This document shows, piece after piece, positions 42,730 through 52,966 of a stretch of DNA of 64,000 nucleotides. The notes under the pieces are model-generated. The model made no database searches, was not told the origin of the DNA, and worked only from the letters and a program-made list of their open reading frames with translations. Position numbers and translations under genes: made by a program. Origin of the DNA: Amarobacillus sp046328225 (GTDB taxonomy: Bacteria; Chloroflexota; Dehalococcoidia; Tepidiformales; Tepidiformaceae); NCBI GenBank assembly GCA_046328225.1, contig JAXLWZ010000015.1:23735-87734 (forward strand), written 5' to 3'. Each line of letters starts with the position of its first letter. Within the stretch, counting starts at the first letter, position 1.

Positions 42730-42735
42730 CGGCCC

Positions 42736-43428
42736 GTGAGCTCGCAGCGCATCCGCGTCTGGTTCCGTAAAGGCGACCGCGTTCGCTACATCTCCCATCT
42801 GGACGTGCTGCGCTACTGGGAGCGCGCCATCCGTCGGGCGGGGCTGCCCCTTTCGTACTCGCAGGGGTTCACGCCGCACCCGAAACTTGCCTTCGCCGGG
42901 CCGCTGCCGCTCGGATACGCCGCCGACGCGGACATCATGGATATCACGCTCGACGAGCGGGTCGACCCGGCGACGATCGCGGAACGGCTCGCGCCGCAAT
43001 CGAGCGAGGATCTCGCGCTCATCGCCGCCGTCGAGGTGCCGCTGTCGAACCCGCCACCGCAATCGGTGCTGCTGTGGGCCGATTACCGCGTGGACGTCCC
43101 CGGGCTGGACCCGGTAGATGCCGCCGCCGCGCTCGCGTCGTTCCTCGCGCGGACGGAGTTCCCTTGGACCGAGGAGCGCCGCGACAAGGCGAAGTCCTAC
43201 GACCTGCGTGCGATGGTGGCCTCGGCGAGCGCGGCCGCGGTCGATGGCGGGACGCGCATAACCTGCCGCATGCGCGCGAGCCAGGAGAGCATGGCGCGCC
43301 CGGAGCAACTGCTCGCCGCGCTCTTCCCCGGCTTCGAGGGGCAGGACTTCTGCCGCGTCTCGCTCGTGCTGGACGAAGTGTCGCCCGCGCGCGACCTCTA
43401 CCGGCGCCGGGGCAGGTTCCTCGAATGA
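42736..43428 (+). CDS. TIGR03936-type (DUF2344) radical-SAM-associated protein
   Basis: A 230-residue protein with the opening RIRVWFRKGDRVRYISHLDVLRYWERA and SQGFTPHPKLAFAGPLPLGY (only the core cited). This is the DUF2344 module that usually sits next to, or is fused with, the TIGR03960 radical-SAM protein. Here that partner is about 15 kb away at 57568-59479. The pair is often near ribosomal and RNase genes in other bacteria, but its reaction is unknown. The next gene overlaps by ATGA. Confidence 0.88.
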   Translation: MSSQRIRVWFRKGDRVRYISHLDVLRYWERAIRRAGLPLSYSQGFTPHPKLAFAGPLPLGYAADADIMDITLDERVDPATIAERLAPQSSEDLALIAAVEVPLSNPPPQSVLLWADYRVDVPGLDPVDAAAALASFLARTEFPWTEERRDKAKSYDLRAMVASASAAAVDGGTRITCRMRASQESMARPEQLLAALFPGFEGQDFCRVSLVLDEVSPARDLYRRRGRFLE

Positions 43429-43913
43429 GTGTGAGCATCCGCATCGCCGCGCCGGCCGACGGCCCGGCCATCTACCGCGCGTGGGGCGCGATTCGCGAGC
43501 ACTACGCCGCCACCGATGGCCGCGTGGTGAATGCCCCGGTCGGCGAGCCGGAGTTCATCGCGGCGTTGCGCGACAGCATCGCGCGGGCGACCTCCTGCAC
43601 GATGGTAGCCGAACGCGGCGAGGCCCTCGCAGGCTTCATCAGCGGCGGCATCGAACAGAACCAGCCCGGCCGGCTGCCTGAACGCCACGCCACTATCGGC
43701 TACCTGTACGTCGCCCCGGAGCACCGCCGCGAGGGCATCGGCCGACAGCTTGTGGGCGCGCTGAGCGCGTGGGCGGCGAAGCAGGACGGCGTCAACCACC
43801 TGGAGATGACCGTCCTCGCGCGCGACTCGGCGGCCGCGGCGTTCTGGCGCAGCCTCGGCTTCGCACCCTTCATCGAGCGGCTCTGGGCGCCACTGGCGGG
43901 CTCGGAATCGTGA
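43425..43913 (+). CDS. GNAT-family N-acetyltransferase
   Basis: A 162-residue acyl-CoA-dependent transferase. The acetyl-CoA-binding signature is YLYVAPEHRREGIGRQLVGAL, and AAAAFWRSLGFAPF forms the C-terminal strand and helix. It overlaps both neighbours by four bases (ATGA at each end), so it is translated with the DUF2344 and phosphatase genes. The substrate is unknown. Confidence 0.88.
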   Translation: MSVSIRIAAPADGPAIYRAWGAIREHYAATDGRVVNAPVGEPEFIAALRDSIARATSCTMVAERGEALAGFISGGIEQNQPGRLPERHATIGYLYVAPEHRREGIGRQLVGALSAWAAKQDGVNHLEMTVLARDSAAAAFWRSLGFAPFIERLWAPLAGSES

Positions 43914-44533
43914 TCCTGTACCTCATCCGCCACGGGGAGACGGCGTCGAACCGCGACCGCCTTGGCCTCGGGCGCGCCGATCTGCCGCTGACGGAGACGG
44001 GCGAACGGCAGGCGGCCGCCATCGGCGCACGGCTCGCCCGCGAGCCCATCGAACGTATCCTCGTGAGCCCCCTCGGCCGCGCCGTCGCGACCGCCAATGC
44101 CGTGCGCGGCGAGCGGCCCATCGAGCTCGAAATCCGCCAGGAGCTGCTCGAGCTGGACGTCGGCGTCACCGAAGGCATGACCTTCCCGGACATGCGCGCG
44201 CGGCACCCGGAGTTCTTCGCAGCCTGGGTGGGTGCCGATGGCGCCGACACGGTGATGCCCGGCGGCGAGAGCCTGCGGCACGTCTACGACCGCGTGGCGC
44301 CGCTCATCGGCGAGCTGCGCGCGGCCCCCGAGGGTGTCATCGCGGTCGTGTCGCACAACTTCGTCACGCGCGTGGCCATCTGCCTGCTGCTCGGGCTCGA
44401 ACTGGACGCCTGGCGCACCTTCTCGACCGACGTGGCCTCGATCTGCTCGTTCGAACTGCGCGACGGCCGCGCCATCGCCCGCGCGCTCAACGACACCTGC
44501 CACCTGGAGCGAGCGGCCGCGCCCGCGGTCTGA
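43910..44533 (+). CDS. histidine phosphatase family protein (phosphoglycerate-mutase-like)
   Basis: A 207-residue phosphatase with the catalytic RHG motif in YLIRHGETASNRDR, the second Arg region RILVSPLGRAVATA, a Glu in DVGVTEGMTF and the second His in VVSHNFVTR. These make the two-His core of the branch. Its substrate could be a sugar phosphate, alpha-ribazole phosphate or another small molecule. The alpha-ribazole option would tie to cobalamin, but no cob genes adjoin, so this is only a possibility. Confidence 0.88.
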   Translation: MILYLIRHGETASNRDRLGLGRADLPLTETGERQAAAIGARLAREPIERILVSPLGRAVATANAVRGERPIELEIRQELLELDVGVTEGMTFPDMRARHPEFFAAWVGADGADTVMPGGESLRHVYDRVAPLIGELRAAPEGVIAVVSHNFVTRVAICLLLGLELDAWRTFSTDVASICSFELRDGRAIARALNDTCHLERAAAPAV

Positions 44534-44587
44534 ATCCGGCCCGCGCGCGTCCCCGTCGCGGTATTCGCCGCCGTTCGCGGCTCCCCG

Positions 44588-44593
44588 CATACT
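44588..44593 (+). promoter_or_regulatory. leaderless -10 hexamer, nuclease-fold gene
   Basis: CATACT ends exactly 6 nt before the ATG at 44600; its first base departs from TAnnnT. Confidence 0.4.
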
Positions 44594-44599
44594 GGGTGA

Positions 44600-45478
44600 A
44601 TGCCCGAATCGAACCTGTTCACGATGCTCTCGGCCTACCGGCCGGGGTCACCGGCGCATCCCTTCGAGAACTACTGCACGAGCGCGCTCGCGTACTTTCT
44701 GCAGCGCGGACAGCGCATGTTGACCGCGCTCTTCGCGCAGGCTGCATCGGTCCCGAGCGAGCCACTGGCGATGGTGGAAGTGCAGCCGCGACTCGCGGAT
44801 GCGGGCATCGCGGACCTGGTGCTCACGTTCGAAGGCGGCACGCGCGCGGTCGTCGAGGTGCAGGTCGAGCCCGGCGCGGACGAGCGGCATCTGCCCGCGA
44901 TCGAGGCCGCCGGCGCGGGCTGGGACGCCTCTCCGGTGTTCCTGCTGCTCGGGCTTCGCGACGATTATGTCCCGCAGCCGTGGCGCCCGCTCACCTGGCT
45001 TCAGGTGGTCGAGGCGCTCGAAGACGACCCGGACCCGCTCGCGCACCAGTTCGTGGAGTTCGTCCTGCGCGACATCCTCGGGCTGGGCGCGGTGCCGCTG
45101 GACCAGGCGATCACGACCAACCGGCTGTACGCGCTGGGCGGCGCGGCGCTGCGCCATCGCTTCGGGGCGCGCGTGCGATACCAGAACAGCGAGTCACGCC
45201 CCATCGGCGGCAAATTCCGCTACCGCGGCACCACCTTCGGGATCGACGGCGGTGAAATGAGCCTCTGGATCGGCATCGTCAACGAAGAGGTGCCGCTGAG
45301 CGACCACTACCACCTGATGATCGCGAGCAAGGACGCGCGCATCAGCGAGCCCGTGCCCCAGCCGCGCGCGACGGCCGACTGGAAATGGCCCCACTGGAGC
45401 GGTCTCGGGCGCGTGGTGCGCCCGGTCTCGCCCGAGCAGTACGACGAGCTGCTCGGGCGTGTCCTGCTGCCGTCCTGA
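44600..45478 (+). CDS. PD-(D/E)xK nuclease-fold protein
   Basis: A 292-residue protein. The N-terminal helix HPFENYCTSALAYFLQR is typical of PD-(D/E)xK superfamily members of the PDDEXK_4 kind. The likely core is IADLVLTF followed by VVEVQVEPG (Asp, then Glu-x-Gln in place of Glu-x-Lys). The C-terminal half, with a Trp-rich WKWPHWSG segment, is unfamiliar. Such genes are often linked to defence or mobile DNA, but no partner is seen here. Confidence in the fold is moderate and in function low. Confidence 0.6.
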   Translation: MPESNLFTMLSAYRPGSPAHPFENYCTSALAYFLQRGQRMLTALFAQAASVPSEPLAMVEVQPRLADAGIADLVLTFEGGTRAVVEVQVEPGADERHLPAIEAAGAGWDASPVFLLLGLRDDYVPQPWRPLTWLQVVEALEDDPDPLAHQFVEFVLRDILGLGAVPLDQAITTNRLYALGGAALRHRFGARVRYQNSESRPIGGKFRYRGTTFGIDGGEMSLWIGIVNEEVPLSDHYHLMIASKDARISEPVPQPRATADWKWPHWSGLGRVVRPVSPEQYDELLGRVLLPS

Positions 45479-45487
45479 CGGTCGAGC

Positions 45488-45931
45488 CTAGCCGCGGAGC
45501 GCCTTGAGCTGGTTGGCGTGGTCCTTGAAGTGCGAGGCCGAGCCGCGCAGGAGGCCGCCGAGGCTCGTCTTCCCCCAGGGCGCATCGACTTCGACCGCGA
45601 GGTTCTCGGCGCTCAGCTTCGTGACGACCGCGTGGAGCGCGCTGAAGGCCGCCGGAAGGCCATCGATGGCAGCCGAGACGGTGGGCAGCTCGCTGTAGGT
45701 GCGGCCGGGGCCATCGATGCCGGCGACCTTCGCGGCCGCGTTCCCGAAGAAGCCGCAGGCGCCCTGCACGTGCTCGGCGACCTGGCGGGCGCACCACGCG
45801 TCCTCACCCTCGCCGCCCGGCGCGGGCTTCTTTTCCCATTCCGCATCGGTGACGAGCTTGAGCTGCGCGGTGTACTCCTCGCAGCCGGCGGTGAGTTCGG
45901 AGGCGAGCGTCTCGGCGGTCATTTCGGTCAC
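45488..45931 (-). CDS. DinB-like / mycothiol-dependent-isomerase-type helical protein
   Basis: A 147-residue helical protein. WCARQVAEHVQGACGFF carries the first His of the metal site in the DinB superfamily, and GGLLRGSASHFKDHANQL carries the later ones. GTG at 45931 is chosen because a GAGGA site lies about 7 nt upstream; an ATG at 45922 is possible. Function is unknown. It is distinct from the DinB-like protein at 38917. Confidence 0.75.
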   Translation of the reverse strand: MTEMTAETLASELTAGCEEYTAQLKLVTDAEWEKKPAPGGEGEDAWCARQVAEHVQGACGFFGNAAAKVAGIDGPGRTYSELPTVSAAIDGLPAAFSALHAVVTKLSAENLAVEVDAPWGKTSLGGLLRGSASHFKDHANQLKALRG

Positions 45932-45991
45932 GGCAATTCCTCGTAGCTGGAGTATCCCGCCCGCGGGCGAAGTCTCCCGCATGGGGCGCAT

Positions 45992-46981
45992 TCAGGCCAG
46001 CCGCACGAGCACGCGCCCCCGCGTCTGGCCCTTCACGATGCGCGCGAGCACGTCCGGCAGGCCGTCGAGGTCCGTTTCGACCGCGATCTGGTCCATCAGC
46101 CCGGCCGGGCGCAGGTCGGTGGCGATGCGCTTCCAGATGCGCCGGCGCTGTTCGATGGGGTACATCACGGACTCGATCCCGAGGAGGTTCACGCCGCGCA
46201 GGATGAAGGGGAAGACGGTCGTGCTGAACGTGGTGCCGCCCGTGTTGCCCGAGAGCGCGATGGAGCCGCCGAACTTCATCGTGCGAATCAGGTAGGCGGT
46301 CGTCGCGCCGCCCACGGCATCGACGGCCCCGGCCCAGCGCTGGGTCTCCATGGGCCGGGCGCTCTCAGCGCTCACCTCCTCGCGTGAAAGCACCTCCGTC
46401 GCGCCAAGGTCACGCAGAAACTGGTGCTCCGAATCCTTACCCGTGCTGCCCGCGACCGTGTACCCCAGCCCCGCGAGCATGCTCACCGCGGTGCTGCCCA
46501 CGCCGCCCGTCGCGCCAGTGACGATCACCGTGCCCTTTTCGGGCGTCACGCCATGCTCCGCGAGCGCCTCGACGGAGATGGCGGAGGTGAGGCCGGCCGT
46601 GCCGATGGCCATCGCCTCCTTCGTGGTGAGGCCCTCGGGGAGCGCACAGACCCAGTCGCCGGGCACCCGCGCGAGCTCGGCGAAGCCGCCCGGGTGGGCG
46701 ATACCGACGTCGTAGCCGGTGACGGTGATGGGCTGGCCCTTCGTGAAGCGCGCGTCGGCGGATTCGAGCACGGTGCCCGCGAGATCCACGCCGGGGACCA
46801 TGGGGAACGCGCGCACGACGCGCCCCTCGGGCGTCGCGGCCAGGCCGTCCTTGTAGTTCACGCTCGACCATTCGACGCGAATCGTGACGTCGCCGGGCGG
46901 GAGATCGCTCTCGGCGAGCGTGGTCAACCCCGCGCTGAACTGGTCCCCGGTCCTGTTTACGACGAATGCGCGATAGCTCAC
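45992..46981 (-). CDS. acrylyl-CoA reductase-like quinone oxidoreductase (YhdH/AcuI family)
   Basis: A 329-residue medium-chain NADPH oxidoreductase without zinc ligands. It has VEWSSVNYKDGLAATPEGRV, the PGVDLAGTV strand, and the TGATGGVGSTAV nucleotide-binding loop. The YhdH/AcuI branch reduces acrylyl-CoA to propionyl-CoA, which would feed the methylmalonyl-CoA route in this window. That metabolic link is inference. The GTG has a GGAGG site. Confidence 0.88.
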   Translation of the reverse strand: MSYRAFVVNRTGDQFSAGLTTLAESDLPPGDVTIRVEWSSVNYKDGLAATPEGRVVRAFPMVPGVDLAGTVLESADARFTKGQPITVTGYDVGIAHPGGFAELARVPGDWVCALPEGLTTKEAMAIGTAGLTSAISVEALAEHGVTPEKGTVIVTGATGGVGSTAVSMLAGLGYTVAGSTGKDSEHQFLRDLGATEVLSREEVSAESARPMETQRWAGAVDAVGGATTAYLIRTMKFGGSIALSGNTGGTTFSTTVFPFILRGVNLLGIESVMYPIEQRRRIWKRIATDLRPAGLMDQIAVETDLDGLPDVLARIVKGQTRGRVLVRLA

Positions 46982-47082
46982 GGCGGGCCTCCGGCGGTGG
47001 AATTGCGCACCAGCCTACCGTGCCCGGCGCCGTCGTGGGTCGCGAATACGGGGAGGGCGCCGGTCCCGGCGCCCTCGCTTCC

Positions 47083-47496
47083 CTACTGCGAGACCTGGAC
47101 GCGGCCCTGCATGCGATCCCCGTGGATGCTGCGGTTGTAGTCGTAGGTGCCGGCCGTCTCGAACTTGTAGGTGAAGGTGCCCTTCGCCTGCTCGGGCGAC
47201 TTCACTTCCTTGCCATCCGGGGTCTTGATCACGACCGAATGCGTGCCCGAGCCCTCCCAAATCCAGTCGACGCTCTTGCCGGCGGAGATACTGGAAAGCA
47301 CGGGCTGATAGATGTTGTCCCCGATGGTGACGCGCGCGTTGCGCTCCACGGTGGGGGCCGGGGTGTTCGCGGGGCCAGAAGCTCCCGCGGTATCCGCGCC
47401 GCCACCGCCGCCACCGCCGCACGCCGTGATTGCCGCCACGCCCGCCAGCGCGACAGTGCCAAGGCCGATCCGCAACACCACCTGCGCACCGAACAT
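47083..47496 (-). CDS. exported cupredoxin-like lipoprotein without the copper-ligand Cys
   Basis: A 137-residue lipoprotein. The signal peptide ends in the lipobox ITAC, followed by Gly-rich and Pro-rich spacers. The mature domain is plastocyanin-like (TIGDNIYQP, SGTHSVVIK, GTFTYKFETAGTYDYN). In copper proteins the last loop reads Y-x-C-x-x-H-x-x-M-x-G. Here it is YDYNRSIHGDRMQG, so Asn sits where the cysteine ligand belongs while His and Met remain. Type 1 copper binding is therefore doubtful. ATG at 47496 has a GGAGG site. Confidence 0.82.
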   Translation of the reverse strand: MFGAQVVLRIGLGTVALAGVAAITACGGGGGGGADTAGASGPANTPAPTVERNARVTIGDNIYQPVLSSISAGKSVDWIWEGSGTHSVVIKTPDGKEVKSPEQAKGTFTYKFETAGTYDYNRSIHGDRMQGRVQVSQ

Positions 47497-47659
47497 TGTC
47501 TGTTTCCCTCCCTGACTCACCCGCGAGCGGGCGGTGCGGAAGTATGAAACGGGAGGCATTCGTTTGTATAGCTCCAATTGAGCGCGTTAATAGTGGCACC
47601 ATTACGCGGCCTTCCCCATTCGCCGCCAGCTCCCGCGATCCCGTTACCAGCGTCCGCCC

Positions 47660-47665
47660 TACACT
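47660..47665 (+). promoter_or_regulatory. leaderless -10 hexamer, membrane protein gene
   Basis: TACACT ends 7 nt before the GTG at 47673. Confidence 0.45.
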
Positions 47666-47672
47666 CGAATCG

Positions 47673-48506
47673 GTGAACGTCGAGGCCCTCCCCTACACGC
47701 TCTTGCTCATCCTCGCGGAGCTTGCCATCGGCAGCCTGTGGGTCACCCTCGCCAGCGACCTGCGTGGCGGCGTGACGCGCGGATTCGTGATGACGATGGC
47801 CCTCTGCGTCGCGATCTGCGGCTTCCTCGCCTACTGGACGGCAGCCGGTATGAACCTGGGCACGGACGTCGACGGCTACCGCATCGATGCGGGCTGGTTC
47901 GACGACTTCAAGCGCGCCGTCCTCGTCGTGACCATCACGAGCGGCCTCTATATGTTCGCGGCATTCATGGGCTGGGACCCCGTCGGGCGCTTCGCCGGCA
48001 TCGCGGGGTCCATCGCGGGGGTGCTCGCGGTGGGCGTGCTCTCGGCGATGCTGGCGCCGCCGACGTGGGGCTTCCCCGCCGAGTTCCTGGCGCTGCTGGC
48101 CGGCACGCTCGCGATGGGCGCGGTCTCCGTCAGCATGGTCTGGGGCCACTGGTACCTGACCGAGGGCGCGCTCCCGTCCTGGCCGTTGCGGGACCTCTCG
48201 TGGGCGCTGCTGGCGGCCCTCGGGTTCCAGGTGCTGGTGCTGGTGATCAACCTCGCCGTCCCGGTGCGCCAAACGCCCACACCCGAGAGCCCGGTCGATG
48301 TGAGCCTCTTCCTCAACCCGGTGCTGTACCTGCGAATCGGCGTGGGGCTCGTGTTCCCCATCATCCTCGCGGTGCTGTCGATCAAGACGACGCAGATTCG
48401 CGCGATGCAGAGCGCCACGGGCCTCCTCTATATCGCGATGGGGGCCGTGTTCGCGGGCGAAGTGCTCGCGAAGGGACTGATGTTCATCACCGCGCGCCCG
48501 GTCTGA
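47673..48506 (+). CDS. polytopic membrane protein of unknown function
   Basis: A 277-residue protein with about eight membrane helices, starting directly with a helix (LPYTLLLILAELAIGSLW). A conserved-looking SMVWGHWYLTEGALPSWPLRDL segment sits between helices 5 and 6. The histidine in GHWYL could be a heme or metal ligand, but that is a guess. The GTG start is set by the TACACT hexamer. It diverges from the cupredoxin-like gene, with 176 bp between them. I do not recognise the family. Confidence 0.7.
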   Translation: MNVEALPYTLLLILAELAIGSLWVTLASDLRGGVTRGFVMTMALCVAICGFLAYWTAAGMNLGTDVDGYRIDAGWFDDFKRAVLVVTITSGLYMFAAFMGWDPVGRFAGIAGSIAGVLAVGVLSAMLAPPTWGFPAEFLALLAGTLAMGAVSVSMVWGHWYLTEGALPSWPLRDLSWALLAALGFQVLVLVINLAVPVRQTPTPESPVDVSLFLNPVLYLRIGVGLVFPIILAVLSIKTTQIRAMQSATGLLYIAMGAVFAGEVLAKGLMFITARPV

Positions 48507-48531
48507 CGCCGCGCGCCGAAGGAGCCCGGCC

Positions 48532-49065
48532 ATGGAGAATCCCCGTCTCGTCCGTTCCGAACGTGTGTACAGGGGCCGCCTCTTCAACGTCGACCTGGAC
48601 ACGATCGAGATGCACAACGGCGTGATGGCGCTGCGTGAGACGCTCCAGCACCCGGGCGCGGTCGCGATGGTGCCGGTGGATGGCGATGGCAACCTGCTGC
48701 TCGTGACCCAGTACCGCCACTCGGCCGGCCGGCGGCTGCTCGAACTGCCTGCGGGCACGCTCGAAAAGGGCGAAGAGCCAATCGCCGCCGTTGCGCGCGA
48801 ACTCCAGGAGGAGATCGGCTACGCGCCGGGCCGGGTGACCGGCCTGGGCGGCTTCTTTGTCGCCCCCGGGTACACGAGCGAGTACATCCACCTCTTCGTG
48901 TGCGACGAACTCAGCGTGAGCATCCTCGCCGGTGACGAGGACGAGGACATCGAAGTGCACACCCTCACGCCGGCCGAGGCCCTGATCGCGATCGAGGAGG
49001 GCCGCATCTGCGATGCGAAGTCGGTCGTAGGCATCCTGCGCTGGGCACGGCGGACGGGCATCTGA
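48532..49065 (+). CDS. NUDIX hydrolase (ADP-ribose pyrophosphatase type)
   Basis: A 177-residue hydrolase cleaving nucleoside diphosphate derivatives. The Nudix box runs from GTLEKGEEP to RELQEEIGY (G-x5-E-x7-RE-x2-EE-x-G). The preceding YRHSAGRRLLELPAG and the N-terminal LVRSERVYRGRLFNVDLD strands match ADP-ribose pyrophosphatases. AAGGAGC precedes the ATG. Confidence 0.92.
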   Translation: MENPRLVRSERVYRGRLFNVDLDTIEMHNGVMALRETLQHPGAVAMVPVDGDGNLLLVTQYRHSAGRRLLELPAGTLEKGEEPIAAVARELQEEIGYAPGRVTGLGGFFVAPGYTSEYIHLFVCDELSVSILAGDEDEDIEVHTLTPAEALIAIEEGRICDAKSVVGILRWARRTGI

Positions 49066-49221
49066 GGGCGCGGATTGCGGCGTTCCATCGATACATCCGC
49101 CCACGTTCTATAGCTGTAATGAATCGCGCTGCATTGCTGGCGTGAAAGGCCGGGCGTAGGATCCGCCCGGGGCAGGGAGAGCGTGCCTTCCCGTGTCCTG
49201 AACAGCGTGGGAGGGGAGCGA

Positions 49222-50068
49222 ATGCTCAGCGGTTCCGCGCCGCGCACCAGCGCGGCGGCACAGGCGCCCGCCGTCAGGCAACGCCGCAAACATCATCTCT
49301 GGGTCCTCGATTTCTACGGCTCGGCCATCGGCAAGAAGGCCGTCATGGCGGTCACCGGCATCGTGCTCCTCGGCTTCGTGCTGATGCACATGGTCGGCAA
49401 CCTGAAGCTGTACTACCCGGACGCCGAACGCCACCTCAACGCATACGGCGAGTGGCTCCGGACCTTCGGCGAACCGGCGCTCCCGCACACCGGCTTCCTC
49501 TGGATACTCCGCGGCGGCCTGATCCTCTCCTTCATCCTGCACATCCACGCCGCCGTCTCGCTCACGCTGATGAACCGCCAGGCCCGGCCGATCAAGTACC
49601 AGGGCGGGCGCTCGTATGCCGCCGCCGATTACGCCGCGCGCACGATGCGCTGGAGCGGCTTCATCATCGGCTTCTACCTGCTCTTCCACCTCGCGGACCT
49701 TACCTGGGGCAACGCGAACCCGGACTTCATCCGAGGCGAGCCCTACAACAACCTCTACTACAGCTTCGAACGCGTCCCCGTGGCGCTCATCTACATCGTG
49801 GCAAACCTGTTGCTGGGCCTGCACATCTATCACGGCGCGTGGAGCCTCTTCCAGTCGCTGGGGCTGGCCAACCCGCGGTTCAACGCGTGGCGCCGGAACT
49901 TCGCGGCGGCCTTCGCTGCGCTGATTGTGATCGGCAACGTCTCGTTCCCGGTCGCGGTGCTTGCGGGCGCGGTCGATGAGCCGGAGCACATCACGGGCGA
50001 AACCCGGCTGATCGGCGAGGCGCAAGCCCTCGGCGCGGCCTCTCAAACCCTCCCCGGGGTAACCTTCC

Positions 50069-50076
<8 letters not shown>
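49222..50076 (+). CDS. sdhC: succinate dehydrogenase/fumarate reductase cytochrome b subunit
   Basis: A 284-residue membrane anchor with five helices, matching the fused type-B (diheme) b558 subunit rather than separate SdhC and SdhD. Candidate heme ligands are in LMHMVGN, ILHIHAAV, LLFHLADL and GLHIYHGAW. It holds quinone and passes electrons to or from the Fe-S subunit. ATG at 49222 follows a strong GGGAGGGGAG site; a GTG 13 codons upstream is the alternative. Its end overlaps sdhA by 8 bp. Confidence 0.94.
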
Positions 50077-51984
<1,908 letters not shown>

Positions 51985-51988
<4 letters not shown>

Positions 51989-52779
51989 GCAAGAACCTCA
52001 ATCTCACCCTCCGGGTCTGGCGGCAGCGTGGGCCCGCGGATTCCGGCGGTTTCGAGACCTACAAGGCCGACGGCATCAACGACGATATGTCCTTCCTCGA
52101 GATGCTCGACGTCGTCAACGAGCGGCTCATCGGCGATGGCAAGGACCCGATCGCGTTCGACCACGATTGCTCATGCGAGGGCATCTGTGGTTCGTGCGGA
52201 TTCGATCGATGGCTTCTACTGCACGGCCTGCAGCCCGGGACGACGGTCTGCCAGCTGCACATGCGGCACTTCAGCGACGGTGACGACATCACGGTCGAGC
52301 CGTGGCGCGCGGCCGCCTTCCCGGTCATCAAGGACCTGGTGGTCAGCCGGGCGCCGTTCGACAAGATCATCCAGGCGGGCGGGTACATCTCCGCGCCGAC
52401 GGGCGCCGCTCGAGATGCGAACTCCACGCTCATCCCGAAACCGACGGCGGACCTCGCCTTCGATGCGGCCGCGTGCATCGGCTGCGGCGCGTGCGTGGCG
52501 GCCTGCCCGAACGGCGCCGCCCAGCTGTTCACGTCGGCGAAGGTCGCCCACCTGAACCTGCTCCCCCAGGGCCAGCCGGAGCGTTGGAGCAGGGTGACCT
52601 CGATGGTCGAGGTGATGGAGTCGTACTTCGGCAGCTGCACGAACTACCGCGAGTGCGAGGCCGTCTGCCCCAAGGGCATCAGCATCGACTTCATCGCGAA
52701 GATGAACCGCGACTTCCTGCAGGCGAAGTTCCGCGACAAGAAGAAGCTGGTGGGCGGGCCGCTCGAGGACGCTGGCTAG
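51985..52779 (+). CDS. sdhB: succinate dehydrogenase/fumarate reductase iron-sulfur subunit
   Basis: A 264-residue subunit carrying three Fe-S clusters. The C-terminal part is normal: CIGCGACVAACPNG for one cluster, and CTNYRECEAVCPKG for another. The N-terminal [2Fe-2S] loop is odd. It reads DHDCSCEGICGSCG, with one extra residue against the usual CREGICGSCG, and then FDRWLLLHGLQPGTTVCQL where homologues have a VINGxPHG-type turn. The cysteines are all present, so it may be functional, or the DNA may hold compensating indels. GTG overlaps the sdhA stop. Confidence 0.93.
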
Positions 52780-52801
52780 GCGGCACGAGTTCGGCTGACC
52801 G

Positions 52802-52838
52802 GGAGAGGCCCCCTCATGCGAGGGGCTTCTCTCCTATT
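52802..52838 (+). terminator. terminator after sdhCAB
   Basis: An interrupted stem (52802-52807 with 52829-52834, then 52808-52815 with 52820-52826) around an ATGC loop, followed by TATT. It lies 22 nt after the sdhB stop and ahead of the sigma-factor gene. Confidence 0.6.
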
Positions 52839-52966
52839 CCCGTGCTCGCGTTCCACGCGGATTTTCTCACGCTTTCGCAATCGCAACCGACGAGCCGTTA
52901 TGCCGATGGTAGTCTTGGTTTGCACATTTCGGCCTTTTCATATCGGGGCGTGGCGGATTCGAGACA

